64,000 nt of DNA from Exiguobacterium sp. (GCF_020832205.1 NZ_JAFIFD010000013.1:1-64000), one strand, 5' to 3'; shown: positions 42,444 through 51,353, numbered from the stretch's first letter. Translations and numbers: made by a program. Notes: a model not told the origin generated them from the letters alone.

Positions 42444-42543
42444 TGTTTCCTCGTAGTCAACTTTACTAACTATAACGTATTTGTTTCTAAAATGAAAGAA
42501 ATACATTCTAAAACTTTTCATAGCCGCCTTGGCATGAGTAATC

Positions 42544-43395
42544 TTATTTCAATTTATACCCGTTGTCGAGCTTTTCAACCTGCTTTTCTTTCAATAACTT
42601 TCCGAGCGCCCGTTTGAACGCCGCTTTACTCATCCCGAATTCACGGTCGATGACATCAGGAGCTGTCTTATCCCCGTAAGGCATCTGGCCCCCGCGTTCT
42701 TCAATATAAGAGAGGATACTGCCCGCATCGCCGTCGATCGCTTCATACGCACGCGGCTTCATCGAAACGAGGACCGTCCCGTCTTGCTTCACTTGCGTTA
42801 CGCGAACCGTCAGTTGTTCACCGAGTCGTGGCCAACGTGTCATCTCAGCTTCATGCAAGAAGCCGAGCGATTCGTTCTCGACCCAGACGTTGACGCCGAC
42901 TTCCCGTTTGTTGACGACGATCGCCTGAACTTCTTGGTTGCCCCACTCCTCTTTCGCGGGACGTGCGAGCAAGTTCAAATACGCATAATGCGCCGGTTCG
43001 CCTAAAAGACGACTTTTTTGGTCATACTTCAAACGCACGCATAACTTGTCGCCTTCTTTCGGCCAGTACGATCGATTTTCCGGAAGGTCGTCGAGTGAGA
43101 CGAGCACGTCTTTTTGAATCCCGATGTTCACGAACACGCCGGTGTTGTAACGTACGCCGGTCACTTCAAACCACTCATAGTCGTCAAACGTCACGTTCGG
43201 AATCGTCATCGTTGAAGCGAGACGTCCTTCAGAATCGTGATATAAGAAGACACGCACCGTCTGTCCGACCGCTACTTCTTCTGTTTGTTCTTTTCGATGG
43301 AGCAACACTTCTTCGCGGCCGTTACCGATAAACACGCCAAAGTCAGCTGAACGTTCCGCAACTAAATCTACTACTTCTCCTGCACGTAATGCCAT
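42544..43395 (-). CDS. cvfB: S1-domain RNA-binding protein CvfB (YitL)
   Basis: 283-residue protein built of three S1-like OB modules (about 1-60, 65-130, 135-210) and a C-terminal winged helix (DVIDREFGMSKAAFKRALGKLL). The modules show GVFIGNGREEVLLH, GVFVNIGIQKDVLV and GVNVWVENESLGFLHEAE. Homologues bind RNA and affect virulence-factor expression in Staphylococcus. ATG 43393-43395 fits AAAGGA 10 bases upstream. It precedes cshA on the same strand, but the gap of 160 bases holds a separate cshA leader. Confidence 0.9.
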   Translation of the reverse strand: MALRAGEVVDLVAERSADFGVFIGNGREEVLLHRKEQTEEVAVGQTVRVFLYHDSEGRLASTMTIPNVTFDDYEWFEVTGVRYNTGVFVNIGIQKDVLVSLDDLPENRSYWPKEGDKLCVRLKYDQKSRLLGEPAHYAYLNLLARPAKEEWGNQEVQAIVVNKREVGVNVWVENESLGFLHEAEMTRWPRLGEQLTVRVTQVKQDGTVLVSMKPRAYEAIDGDAGSILSYIEERGGQMPYGDKTAPDVIDREFGMSKAAFKRALGKLLKEKQVEKLDNGYKLK

Positions 43396-43682
43396 ATAAT
43401 CCACATCCTTTTTTCTTCTATTACTGTCAGTATACCTACCTACACACGTTCCTAATCATATCACGTTCGTTTTTCTCGCTCCAACGATATGTGAACGTTT
43501 TGTGAACGAGGTTGAGTCGAAGCGGCGCTAAAATTAAAAACGAGGCCGTCTAATCGTTACAATGTTATGACAATTTCGTGAACGGCGATTTTCCATCTAG
43601 TATCCACTTTTTGAAAACGTTATTATGAAAGGAGTGTTGTTTAAGAATTAGGTTTCAGCCATGGCCGAACGGGGGATATAAA

Positions 43683-43832
43683 ATGTTTGATGTTCAATCT
43701 CGCTCTTTTGCGAAACGTTTCATGAAGGGACTGTTGATTACGTTCTTCGCCCTTCTCGCTTCACTCAGCTTTATTTTTTCGAACGGTGTCGATACGAACG
43801 TGTCGTCTTCCGTCACGATGGTCCAAGAGTGA
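43683..43832 (+). CDS. 49-aa peptide with signal-like N-terminus
   Basis: ATG 43683-43685 to TGA 43830-43832. The N-terminus is basic (AKRFMKG), followed by a hydrophobic stretch (LLITFFALLASLSFIF) and a polar end (SNGVDTNVSSSVTMVQE), as in secreted small peptides. GGGGGA lies 7 bases upstream. A 6-codon ORF (43661-43681) ends one base before its start. It has its own terminator and no close partner gene, so it is an independent unit. A secreted or membrane peptide is likely; no family recognised. Confidence 0.55.
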   Translation: MFDVQSRSFAKRFMKGLLITFFALLASLSFIFSNGVDTNVSSSVTMVQE

Positions 43833-43864
43833 AACGCCTCTCATATGGAGAAGGCGTTTTTTTC
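43832..43864 (+). terminator. Terminator of the 49-aa peptide gene
   Basis: AAACGCCT and AGGCGTTT form the stem, overlapping the stop codon and followed by TTTTTT. Confidence 0.8.
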
Positions 43865-43959
43865 TTTTGTTCGACAGAAAAAGGGATTTTTCATCCAGTT
43901 GTCGAACGAACATAACGTTCGGGGTTTATTTGAATCCATTCGGAAAGGAAGAGCCACTC

Positions 43960-44202
43960 ATGCTATTTTACTTTCTCGCCACGATTCTCTCGGTCGTCGG
44001 TCTGTCCGTCTCGTTCCAAACCGGTTTTTTCAAAGATCCGATCGGGACTTTCTTGTTCGCAGCCCTGCTCGCGATGGGACTATCCTCGTTAAAGCAACTC
44101 GTTTCCCAAACGAACGTCCTGTTGAAGGAACGTCGGGATCAAAAACGGATCAATCGGATCGTCGCGCGGATGCACTCGAGTTCGCGTAAACGCTCTACAT
44201 AA
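43960..44202 (+). CDS. Small membrane protein (80 aa)
   Basis: Two hydrophobic segments (LFYFLATILSVVGLSVSF and GTFLFAALLAMGLSSL) and a basic C-terminal tail (KERRDQKRINRIVARMH) that should stay in the cytoplasm. ATG 43960 follows AAAGGAAGAG. The longer open frame upstream lies over the 49-aa gene and terminator and is not used. No family recognised. Confidence 0.65.
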   Translation: MLFYFLATILSVVGLSVSFQTGFFKDPIGTFLFAALLAMGLSSLKQLVSQTNVLLKERRDQKRINRIVARMHSSSRKRST

Positions 44203-44288
44203 CGCTCGTCTTCCGCGGTCAGTTTTGTTATTCTAGTGAAGATAGTAGATCGCAAAACGGATTTGAACCGTAGGAGGCACATACACGT

Positions 44289-44549
44289 ATGAACGAAATC
44301 CCCTTATCGAACGAATGGTTATTACGTTACTCACCGGTCATGGAGCTTTGGCTGAAGGAAGATGGCATCCTGCTCGTCGACGGGGACAACCACATTCGGC
44401 TCACCCTTGAAATCGGGAGCGACCAGGCGATGCAAATTAAAAGCATCGAACAGGACGGTGCCTATTTTGTCGTCGACCCGGTGAATAAACGAATTACGTT
44501 CGAACTCGAGGAAGAAGAAGAGGAAAGCGATTCTCGCTTCTGGGAATAA
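44289..44549 (+). CDS. Hypothetical acidic protein (86 aa)
   Basis: Soluble protein of 86 residues with beta-type segments (MELWLKEDGILLVDGDNHIR) and an acidic C-terminus with five Glu in a row. AGGAGGC lies before the ATG and an intrinsic terminator follows, so it is its own unit or the end of one with the 80-aa gene. Unknown function. Confidence 0.65.
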   Translation: MNEIPLSNEWLLRYSPVMELWLKEDGILLVDGDNHIRLTLEIGSDQAMQIKSIEQDGAYFVVDPVNKRITFELEEEEEESDSRFWE

Positions 44550-44560
44550 GGTTTCATGCC

Positions 44561-44602
44561 GAAGAGTCGGATTCTCCGTGCGAGAAGAAGACTCTTTCTT
44601 AT
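44561..44602 (+). terminator. Terminator before plsC
   Basis: GAAGAGTC and GACTCTTTC outer stem plus TTCTC/GAGAA inner stem, then TTTCTT. Confidence 0.65.
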
Positions 44603-44631
44603 TGCGCGCTACACTGAAAGGAGATACACCT

Positions 44632-45333
44632 ATGATTCGCACCGCTGTTTGGTTTTTTTCATTTTTCGCAGTACTGCCCGTCACGTTGCCTTTTATGAAC
44701 AAGGCAAAAAAACTCGAGACGCCGGAACGATACGGCTACGTGCAAGGCATCGCTTATCATTGGGCAAGCTTTCTATTGAAGGTTGCCGGAGCGAAAGTCC
44801 GGGTTCACGGACAAGAGCACATCCCGAATGAGCCGGTCGTCTACGTCGCCAATCACCAAGGGAATTTCGATGTCCCGATTATGATCACGGCGACGAAACA
44901 TCCGAAAGCATTCATCTCGAAAATCGAAGTCCAAAAGTTCCCGATCATCCCCCGTTGGATGGAATTGATGGGCTGTATCTTTATCGACCGCAGTGACCGC
45001 CGCCAATCAATCAAGGCGATCCGCTCTGGTGTCGAGACGATCAAGTCTGGACAGTCCATCATCATTTTCCCAGAAGGGACGCGTTCAAAAGGCGGACCGA
45101 TCAAAGAGTTCAAAGCCGGCAGTTTGACACTGGCGACGTCGAGCGGAGCAAAAATCGTTCCGGTCGCCATTCAAGGGAGCCATCATTTGCTCGAGACGAC
45201 CAATCGGATCAAACCGGGCGTTGTCGATGTGACGTTCTTGCCTGCGATCGACCCGGCCGACATCGCAAACAAAGAAATCGCCGCGACCGTTGAAGCCGCC
45301 ATCCGCCAAATCGTTGAAGGAGAGTTGACATGA
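44632..45333 (+). CDS. plsC: 1-acyl-sn-glycerol-3-phosphate acyltransferase PlsC
   Basis: Membrane-associated enzyme of phospholipid synthesis that acylates lysophosphatidic acid. 233 residues; a hydrophobic N-terminus (about 5-20), the catalytic ANHQGNFD block (HX4D, about 79-86), the RSDRRQS region and the FPEGTRSKGG substrate motif (about 146-155). ATG 44632 follows AAAGGAGA. Its stop overlaps the yfmR start (ATGA). Confidence 0.93.
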   Translation: MIRTAVWFFSFFAVLPVTLPFMNKAKKLETPERYGYVQGIAYHWASFLLKVAGAKVRVHGQEHIPNEPVVYVANHQGNFDVPIMITATKHPKAFISKIEVQKFPIIPRWMELMGCIFIDRSDRRQSIKAIRSGVETIKSGQSIIIFPEGTRSKGGPIKEFKAGSLTLATSSGAKIVPVAIQGSHHLLETTNRIKPGVVDVTFLPAIDPADIANKEIAATVEAAIRQIVEGELT

Positions 45334-47219
45334 GTTTACTTGCAATCGAAGGCATTCATAAAGAATTCGCCGACAAAGTGTTATTCGACGATGTCACGAT
45401 GACGATTCACCCGGGTGACCGCATCGGTATCATCGGCGTCAACGGATCCGGTAAATCAACGTTCATGAAAATTATCGCCGGCGTCGAGACGGCCGATCGC
45501 GGTACGATGCAACATCCGAACGACTATCGCATCCGCTATTTGACGCAGACGGTCGAATTCGCCGCCGGACAGACCATCTTAGACGCTTTATTCACGAGCG
45601 ATACGCCGTCCGTCCAAGCGCTCAAAGGATACGAACGCGCCCGTCAACAGCTCGAGACAGATCCTTCGAGTGAACAACAACTGGAGCGCTTTATGAAAGC
45701 CCAGCAAGCGGTCGACGCGGCCGACGCCTGGGAGACCGAGGCGAAATTGAAGTCGATCTTGAACCGGCTCGGCCTTCCGGACGTGACGGCTGAAGTCAGT
45801 TCGTTGTCCGGCGGGCAACAAAAGCGCGTCGCCTTGGCCGCTGCCCTGCTCGATGAAGCCGACCTCTTGTTACTCGACGAGCCGACGAACGAACTTGACG
45901 CCGATACGATCGCATGGCTCGAGACCGTTCTAGCGGATTATCGGGGAGCCATTCTGCTCATCACCCATGACCGCTACTTCTTGAATCGAGTCACAAATCA
46001 CATTTTAGAAATCGCCGACGGGACGAGTTACTTCTACGACGGAAACTACGAATTGTTTCTCGAGAAACGAGCCGAGCGAAAAGCACGGACCCACTCAATG
46101 GAACAAAAACGACAAAACATTTTACGGCGCGAGCTTGCATGGCTTCGCCGCGGCGCCAAAGCGCGGACGACGAAACAGAAAGCCCGGATCCAGCGTGTCG
46201 AGGATTTGAAACATCAAGAGACGCTCGCTGAAGACGAGACGCTCGACGTATCGGTCGGATCCCGCCGCCTCGGGAAGAAAGTCATCGACGTCGACGCATT
46301 GTCGTTCCAGTATGACGACACCCCGATCATCCGACAATTCAGTTGGTTGTTCGGCCGCCGCGAGCGCTACGGCATCGTCGGTCCGAACGGAAGCGGAAAG
46401 ACGACGCTCATGAACTTGCTCGCCAAACGAATCGATCCGACGTCCGGTACGGTCGTGCACGGAGAGACGGTGCACCTCGGCTATTACGGACAACAAGTCG
46501 AATTCGAAGATACGTCACGACGCGTCATCGACGAAATCGAACGAGTCGCTCAAGTCATTCACACGCCGGACGGCGAGTCGATCACGGCGAGCCAAATGCT
46601 CGAGCGGTTCTTGTTCACACCAGACGCCCAATACAAGCCGATCGCCAAATTATCGGGCGGGGAGAAACGCCGCCTCGTTCTTCTCCGTATTTTGATGGAT
46701 GAGCCGAACGTATTGTTTTTGGATGAACCGACGAACGACCTCGACACGGAGACGTTATCTGTCCTTGAGGACTATTTGGAGTCGTTCCCGGGGACGGTCA
46801 TCGCTGTCAGTCACGACCGCTATTTCCTAGACCGTATCGCCGGACAGCTCATCGCGTTCGAAGACGGCGTGATCAATGTCTACCATGCCGAATACAGCGA
46901 CTACTTGGCATCGCTCGAAGAGACGAAAGTTCAAGCGAAGAAAGAACCGAAAGAAAAGAAAGAACGAGTGAAAACGGACGTCATTAAATTCACGTTCAAA
47001 GAACAAAAAGAGTGGGAGTCGATCGAAGACGACATCGCCCAGCTCGAGAGCGACATCGAAGCAGCTGAAGCTCGCCTCGCCGTAGCCGGGAGTGACATCG
47101 GCAAAGTAAACGAGGTATACGCGGAGATCGAGACATTGAAAGCCGCGCTCGACGCGAAAATGGAGCGATGGGAGTACTTGTCAGAAATCGATGAACAAAT
47201 GCAAGCCCAGAAACGCTAA
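45330..47219 (+). CDS. yfmR: ABC-F ribosome-associated ATPase YfmR (Uup-like)
   Basis: Soluble ABC-F protein of 629 residues with two ATPase domains: Walker A GVNGSGKST (about 34-42) and GPNGSGKTT (about 351-359), signatures LSGGQQKR and LSGGEKRR, Walker B ending LDEPTNELD and LDEPTNDLD. The linker between them is the charged helical arm that reaches the ribosome, and the C-terminal about 80 residues are a coiled coil (DDIAQLESDIEAAEARL). In Bacillus YfmR relieves ribosome stalling (for example at proline-rich sequences). It is translated together with plsC. Confidence 0.92.
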   Translation: MSLLAIEGIHKEFADKVLFDDVTMTIHPGDRIGIIGVNGSGKSTFMKIIAGVETADRGTMQHPNDYRIRYLTQTVEFAAGQTILDALFTSDTPSVQALKGYERARQQLETDPSSEQQLERFMKAQQAVDAADAWETEAKLKSILNRLGLPDVTAEVSSLSGGQQKRVALAAALLDEADLLLLDEPTNELDADTIAWLETVLADYRGAILLITHDRYFLNRVTNHILEIADGTSYFYDGNYELFLEKRAERKARTHSMEQKRQNILRRELAWLRRGAKARTTKQKARIQRVEDLKHQETLAEDETLDVSVGSRRLGKKVIDVDALSFQYDDTPIIRQFSWLFGRRERYGIVGPNGSGKTTLMNLLAKRIDPTSGTVVHGETVHLGYYGQQVEFEDTSRRVIDEIERVAQVIHTPDGESITASQMLERFLFTPDAQYKPIAKLSGGEKRRLVLLRILMDEPNVLFLDEPTNDLDTETLSVLEDYLESFPGTVIAVSHDRYFLDRIAGQLIAFEDGVINVYHAEYSDYLASLEETKVQAKKEPKEKKERVKTDVIKFTFKEQKEWESIEDDIAQLESDIEAAEARLAVAGSDIGKVNEVYAEIETLKAALDAKMERWEYLSEIDEQMQAQKR

Positions 47220-47251
47220 AAAGCAGGATCACGCCTCGTGATCCTGCTTTT
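47217..47251. terminator. Bidirectional terminator after yfmR
   Basis: AAAAGCAGGATCACG and complement around a short loop, with A and T runs; serves yfmR and the converging acetyltransferase gene. Confidence 0.85.
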
Positions 47252-47774
47252 CGTCTGTATAGCCGTACATGTAGACGTCGTGCACTTGTTCCCCTTGTCG
47301 CATGTATCGTCGGAGCAACCCTTCACGACAGAAACCATTTTGCTCGAGCATCCGTTGCGATGCGACGTTCTCCGTATAAACGACCGCCCCGACCCGTTCA
47401 ATCTCAGCGGTGTGCGTCGCATAAGTCAAGGCGGCTTGCAACGCCTCCGTGGCGTAACCGTTTCGCCAATAGGAGGGATGAAGCTCATAACCGACTTCTG
47501 CCCGCCGATGCCGCGGGGCTCGGTTATGAAAACCGATTGTGCCAATCACACCGGGACCGTCTTTTCGGACGATCCCCCAACGGATGACCGCCCCCGTTCG
47601 CATCCCTTCGAGCATACTTGCCACCATCTGTTCCGTCTCTTCAATGGACACATGCGGCTCCATCCCATAGTGGCGTAAGACATCCATATCGGAAAAGATA
47701 TGGAACAATCGCTCCGCATCGGCAGCTTCGAGCGGCCGCAACCACAACCGTTCTGTCTCAAGTGTCGGAATCAT
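47229..47774 (-). CDS. GNAT-family acetyltransferase, RimJ/RimL type
   Basis: 181 residues in the pattern of ribosomal-protein-type acetyltransferases: LETERLWLRPLEAADAERLF at the start, then GTIGFHNRAPRHRRAEVGYEL (about 96-116), WRNGYATEALQAAL (acetyl-CoA loop, about 122-135) and the late NVASQRMLEQNGF. The acceptor is unknown. ATG 47772-47774 follows GGGGG by 8 bases. It lies after liaR (15-base gap) on the same strand and may be read with the lia genes. Confidence 0.82.
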   Translation of the reverse strand: MIPTLETERLWLRPLEAADAERLFHIFSDMDVLRHYGMEPHVSIEETEQMVASMLEGMRTGAVIRWGIVRKDGPGVIGTIGFHNRAPRHRRAEVGYELHPSYWRNGYATEALQAALTYATHTAEIERVGAVVYTENVASQRMLEQNGFCREGLLRRYMRQGEQVHDVYMYGYTDEKQDHEA

Positions 47775-47789
47775 TCCGGCGCCCCCTCG

Positions 47790-48422
47790 TTATTTACTGA
47801 CTAGATTATGTTGAAACGCATAGACGACCGCCTGCGTCCGGTCGTACACGTCCAGCTTCGTCAAAATGTTCGAGACGTGTGTCTTTACCGTTTTGAGGGA
47901 GATGTAGAGTTCATCGGCGATGACTTGGTTTGCTTTTCCTTCAGCCATGAGTTGTAAGATCTCTCGCTCTCTTGCTGTCAGACTCTCGTGGAGCGTCGCC
48001 TCCGGATGACGAAGACGCTCGAGCATCTTGCCGGTCACTTGGGCGGCCATGACCGGATTCCCAGCCGCCGTTTGGCGGATTGCGTCCGCAATCTCGTTCG
48101 CGTTCGCCGTCTTCAACACGTAACTCATCGCACCGGCCTCGATGACCGGATATACTTTTTCGTCGTCTAGGAAACTCGTGACGACTAAGATTTTCGCTTC
48201 TTTCCAACTCGCTTTAATGCGTTTCGTCGACTCGACCCCATCGACCGGTTCCATGACGAGGTCCATCAAGACGACGTCCGGTTTCTCAGCGATCGCGAGC
48301 TCGGCACCAGTCGCGCCGTCCGAAGCCTCCCCGACGACCTCGATGTCAGGTTGCGTCGATAAGAAAGCCGAGACACCAGCCCGGACCATCTCATGGTCAT
48401 CAATTAATACGACTCGAATCAT
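47790..48422 (-). CDS. liaR: Response regulator LiaR (VraR-like)
   Basis: NarL/LuxR-type regulator of 210 residues: receiver domain with Asp54 (VLMDLVMEPVDG) and Lys in VLKTANANEI, and C-terminal helix-turn-helix (LTAREREILQLMAEGKANQVIADELYIS region, about 145-205). The lia operon answers cell-wall antibiotics and envelope stress. liaS overlaps by 4 bases. The 8-2-8 palindrome at 51354-51371 upstream of liaI is the likely binding site. Confidence 0.92.
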   Translation of the reverse strand: MIRVVLIDDHEMVRAGVSAFLSTQPDIEVVGEASDGATGAELAIAEKPDVVLMDLVMEPVDGVESTKRIKASWKEAKILVVTSFLDDEKVYPVIEAGAMSYVLKTANANEIADAIRQTAAGNPVMAAQVTGKMLERLRHPEATLHESLTAREREILQLMAEGKANQVIADELYISLKTVKTHVSNILTKLDVYDRTQAVVYAFQHNLVSK

Positions 48423-49447
48423 TCCAATCCCTCCACTTGTTGTTTCACACGCACTTCGATCTGAGTCCCGACACCAGGCACACTGACGAGACGGAGTGTT
48501 CCGCCGACCTCGGCCGTTCTCTCTCTTATCGATTGTAAGCCATAAGAGGCGACTTGTGTATCGTCGACATTAAAACCGATGCCGTCGTCATTGATTTTCA
48601 AAATGACCGTCTGTTGCACGGTCCGCATCTCGATCTCTAGTCGTTTCGCCTTCGCATGTCGGAGTGTGTTGCTGATCGCTTCTTGAACGATGCGGAACAA
48701 CTCGTTTTCCGTATGACGCGACAGATGCACTTCTTCGAGACGCCAGACGAGCTCGGTCGACTGTTTGCGGGACAGTTCTTCTAACAACCGTTCAATCCCG
48801 GTCTTTAACGTCATTCCTTCTAGTTCGACGGGTCGCAATTGCAAGAGAAGCGAGCGCATCTCCGCTTGGGCTGTTTGTGCCATCACCTCGACTTGCTCGA
48901 TTTGTTTAGCCGCAAGGTCTGGCTTCATGTTAATTGTCTGCTTTGCCGCCGTCGTCATCATCGAGATGGCGTACAATTGTTGGCTGACCGAGTCGTGCAG
49001 CTCGCGGGCGACACGGCGCCGTTCTTCGACGACCGCCTCACTGCGCGCTTCTTCAACGCTCACAGGACGGTCTCCGACGCGTTTCGCGACCTCGACCATC
49101 TCGGTCCGTTGTTTACTGATGCGGACGATCCGCTCGAGCGTGTCACGATACGGTGACAGCGGGCGGAACGTGATCTCTTTTTGATTTTCCAACTTCCATA
49201 AGGCGTTCGCGACCTCACGAAAATCGCGACGTAAGTAAAAATAAGAGCCGACCCCGAACACACTCCCGATCAGGACGGCGATGACGAGGATAGACACACC
49301 GAAAGGCAACCCTTCTTCACGTGTGAACAAATCTCGAAGTGAAGTCGAGTCACCTATTAAAAACGCTGTCGTGACGAACAGTGCCGTCAACAGACTGCTA
49401 AATAATTGATGCCAGACGACCGTCCTCGGATACGAGTCTTTTTTCAT
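48419..49447 (-). CDS. liaS: Sensor histidine kinase LiaS (VraS-like)
   Basis: Membrane kinase of 342 residues: two helices (about 13-32 and 50-72) with a very short extracytoplasmic loop, as in intramembrane-sensing kinases; HisKA_3 dimerisation domain with phospho-His151 in RRVARELHDSVSQQLYAI; ATPase domain with EAISNTLRHAKA and DDGIGFN. Activity is normally held down by LiaF, encoded just upstream with a 4-base overlap. Confidence 0.92.
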   Translation of the reverse strand: MKKDSYPRTVVWHQLFSSLLTALFVTTAFLIGDSTSLRDLFTREEGLPFGVSILVIAVLIGSVFGVGSYFYLRRDFREVANALWKLENQKEITFRPLSPYRDTLERIVRISKQRTEMVEVAKRVGDRPVSVEEARSEAVVEERRRVARELHDSVSQQLYAISMMTTAAKQTINMKPDLAAKQIEQVEVMAQTAQAEMRSLLLQLRPVELEGMTLKTGIERLLEELSRKQSTELVWRLEEVHLSRHTENELFRIVQEAISNTLRHAKAKRLEIEMRTVQQTVILKINDDGIGFNVDDTQVASYGLQSIRERTAEVGGTLRLVSVPGVGTQIEVRVKQQVEGLE

Positions 49448-50136
49448 ACGGTCATCACCTCGACGCTTCCGCTCATGAGCACGATATGAATGCGCACTTT
49501 TCGTGTCGCCGTCTGATAGTCGTCAGATGCTGTATAGAAACGGCGGTTGAAGACGGGCGAATAATTCGATTCGTCGACTTGAATTTTCCCAAAGCCGATC
49601 GAGGCATCAATCGAGTAGTCGTAACCGGCCGGAATGAGGATTCGGACGTCCCCCGCTAGTCCGTTCAACAGTAGGAACGTCTCGCCTTCCGGGATGATGG
49701 CGCGCGACAAATCCATCTCGACATCGCGGAGCAAGAAAAATTCATTCGTGTCTTGCAACACGTAATGTCCCGACTCTTTCGTGCCGAATGAAAACGCCTG
49801 CTCTTGGCGGATGTGCGAGCGGAAACGGTTCGACTCCAACGGCCGATTTTTATATAACCGATATCCGAACATGAGCAACAGTCCCGACAAGACGAATCCG
49901 AACGCAGCTGACGAAAAGATGAGTCCGATAAGCATGATCCCGCCGATGCCATAAAAGACATAACTGACCGGCTGGTTCCCTTTCCGACTGAATCGACGGC
50001 CGATATAAAGCAGGAGCAGCGGTAAAATCATACTGAACAAAATGCTGTTGCCGCCTGTCACGATATCGATGAATAGGCCGATGGCAAATAAAATGATCAT
50101 GAATCCGATAATTTGTCGTGTGTTCCAACGCTCCAC
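49444..50136 (-). CDS. liaF: LiaF, inhibitor of the LiaRS system
   Basis: Membrane protein of 230 residues with about four N-terminal helices (about 8-98) and a soluble C-terminal beta domain (about 130-230: PEGETFLLLNGLAGDVRILIP). LiaF keeps LiaS inactive without envelope stress. The start is GTG 50134-50136 because GAGAGGAGG lies upstream; a start 13 codons earlier would place that site inside the gene. Terminator-like hairpin 50170-50211 separates it from liaH. Confidence 0.88.
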   Translation of the reverse strand: MERWNTRQIIGFMIILFAIGLFIDIVTGGNSILFSMILPLLLLYIGRRFSRKGNQPVSYVFYGIGGIMLIGLIFSSAAFGFVLSGLLLMFGYRLYKNRPLESNRFRSHIRQEQAFSFGTKESGHYVLQDTNEFFLLRDVEMDLSRAIIPEGETFLLLNGLAGDVRILIPAGYDYSIDASIGFGKIQVDESNYSPVFNRRFYTASDDYQTATRKVRIHIVLMSGSVEVMTV

Positions 50137-50169
50137 TCTGCTTCCTCCTCTCTCACGATATGTACAATG

Positions 50170-50211
50170 AAGCAAAGAAGCGATGGCCCGACTTCATCTC
50201 GGACCATCGCT
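50170..50211 (-). terminator. Hairpin between liaH and liaF
   Basis: AGCGATGG plus CCGA pair with their complement around a loop, followed by TTCTTTGCTTC on the minus strand. It should make liaIH transcripts more abundant than liaFSR, as known in Bacillus. Confidence 0.65.
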
Positions 50212-50222
50212 GAACCGTTGCG

Positions 50223-50870
50223 TCAGTCTTGCTTGAAACGACGCTCGAGTTCTTTCAGTTTTGCTTCGAAGTCATCCTCATCCACAGAATCAACTGATTC
50301 TTCTGGAGCTGACTCTTTCTTCTCTTCCTCTTCTGTGAACGGATGCGATTTTGACGTGTCCGCCCCGAAGATTTGATCGAGTGCACCTTTCAACATATCC
50401 ATGTTTTGACGCATCGCAAACTCGTAACGTTTGTTTTGCATCTCATCGAGTTTAAGACGCATCTCAAGTGCCCGACGTTCGAGGGCATCGAGTTCACGCG
50501 TTCCTTCATCAATCAAGCCTTCGAAGTAACGGTACTGTTCTCCGTAATGTTTCGACTCGAGCGCGGCCCGTTCAGCAAGCTTTTCTTCGCCCGCTTTTTT
50601 CGCCAGTTCTGTTTGCTCGTAACGCTTGTCGGCCATCTGTTTGGCGTCATCTCGTTTTGTCGCCAATTCTTCAAGCAACGCTTTTTGACGCTCGACGAGA
50701 CGTTCGACCGACAACGCTTCTTTTTCAGCGCCCCGGATGTGACGATTTAATTCGGCTTCCCCGCTCGTGCGCGGTGCCTCTTTGTCTTGATACTTCTTCA
50801 TTTCTTTCGATAGCTCTTTCGTCAACTCGTTAGCTAAATCACGAAACTGGTCAAATGGTGTCTTCATCAT
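50223..50870 (-). CDS. liaH: LiaH, PspA/IM30-family stress protein
   Basis: 215-residue, almost fully alpha-helical coiled-coil protein (about 35-150: EKEALSVERLVERQKALLEE, RAALESKHYGEQYRYFEGL) of the PspA/IM30 family, with an acidic tail (about 180-205). It forms large oligomers at the stressed membrane. Two tandem ATGs (50865-50870) follow AGGAGG. It lies 19 bases after liaI and shares its promoter. Confidence 0.87.
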   Translation of the reverse strand: MMKTPFDQFRDLANELTKELSKEMKKYQDKEAPRTSGEAELNRHIRGAEKEALSVERLVERQKALLEELATKRDDAKQMADKRYEQTELAKKAGEEKLAERAALESKHYGEQYRYFEGLIDEGTRELDALERRALEMRLKLDEMQNKRYEFAMRQNMDMLKGALDQIFGADTSKSHPFTEEEEKKESAPEESVDSVDEDDFEAKLKELERRFKQD

Positions 50871-50889
50871 AATATCCTCCTTGTGAATC

Positions 50890-51273
50890 TTAGCGACGGT
50901 TTACAAACTTTTGCCAAACTTGATCGAACGATTGAAAACTGCTGCGACTAGCACGCGACCCGTCCGCATTAAAAATCTCGACATCCCGCTTTTGGTTGGC
51001 ATACATCATATACCCTTTAAACAGCACCCATGCCACCAAAATTCCGATCAACGCCCAAATATTCGACAACACAGTAATGATTCCGACCACGGCGAGTATG
51101 CCGTAACCGATTTTTGCGCCGACATGTGTCACGGCCATGAATCTGACTCCAGCCCACAGTGCTAAGAGCGCCCCCAAACCAAATAAGATCATATTTGGTA
51201 AAAAGCCGATTAGAACGAGAACTAAAGAGATCGCGGCCACGATGAACAGCACTTGCTTCACCTGGCGATTCAT
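50890..51273 (-). CDS. liaI: LiaI-like membrane anchor protein
   Basis: 127 residues with four hydrophobic segments (about 7-86) and a polar C-terminus ending SFDQVWQKFVNRR, the same layout and ending as Bacillus LiaI (FDDEWEEFLKKK type). It likely recruits LiaH to the membrane. AGGAGG lies 8 bases before the ATG. The promoter region carries the 8-2-8 palindrome. No liaG is present between liaH and liaF. Confidence 0.8.
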   Translation of the reverse strand: MNRQVKQVLFIVAAISLVLVLIGFLPNMILFGLGALLALWAGVRFMAVTHVGAKIGYGILAVVGIITVLSNIWALIGILVAWVLFKGYMMYANQKRDVEIFNADGSRASRSSFQSFDQVWQKFVNRR

Positions 51274-51353
51274 CTGTCATCCCTCCTCGTTAAGTACACT
51301 CTTATCATAATACGTTATTTTTTATATGGCGACGAGCGGAAGGCCCGTTTTCC

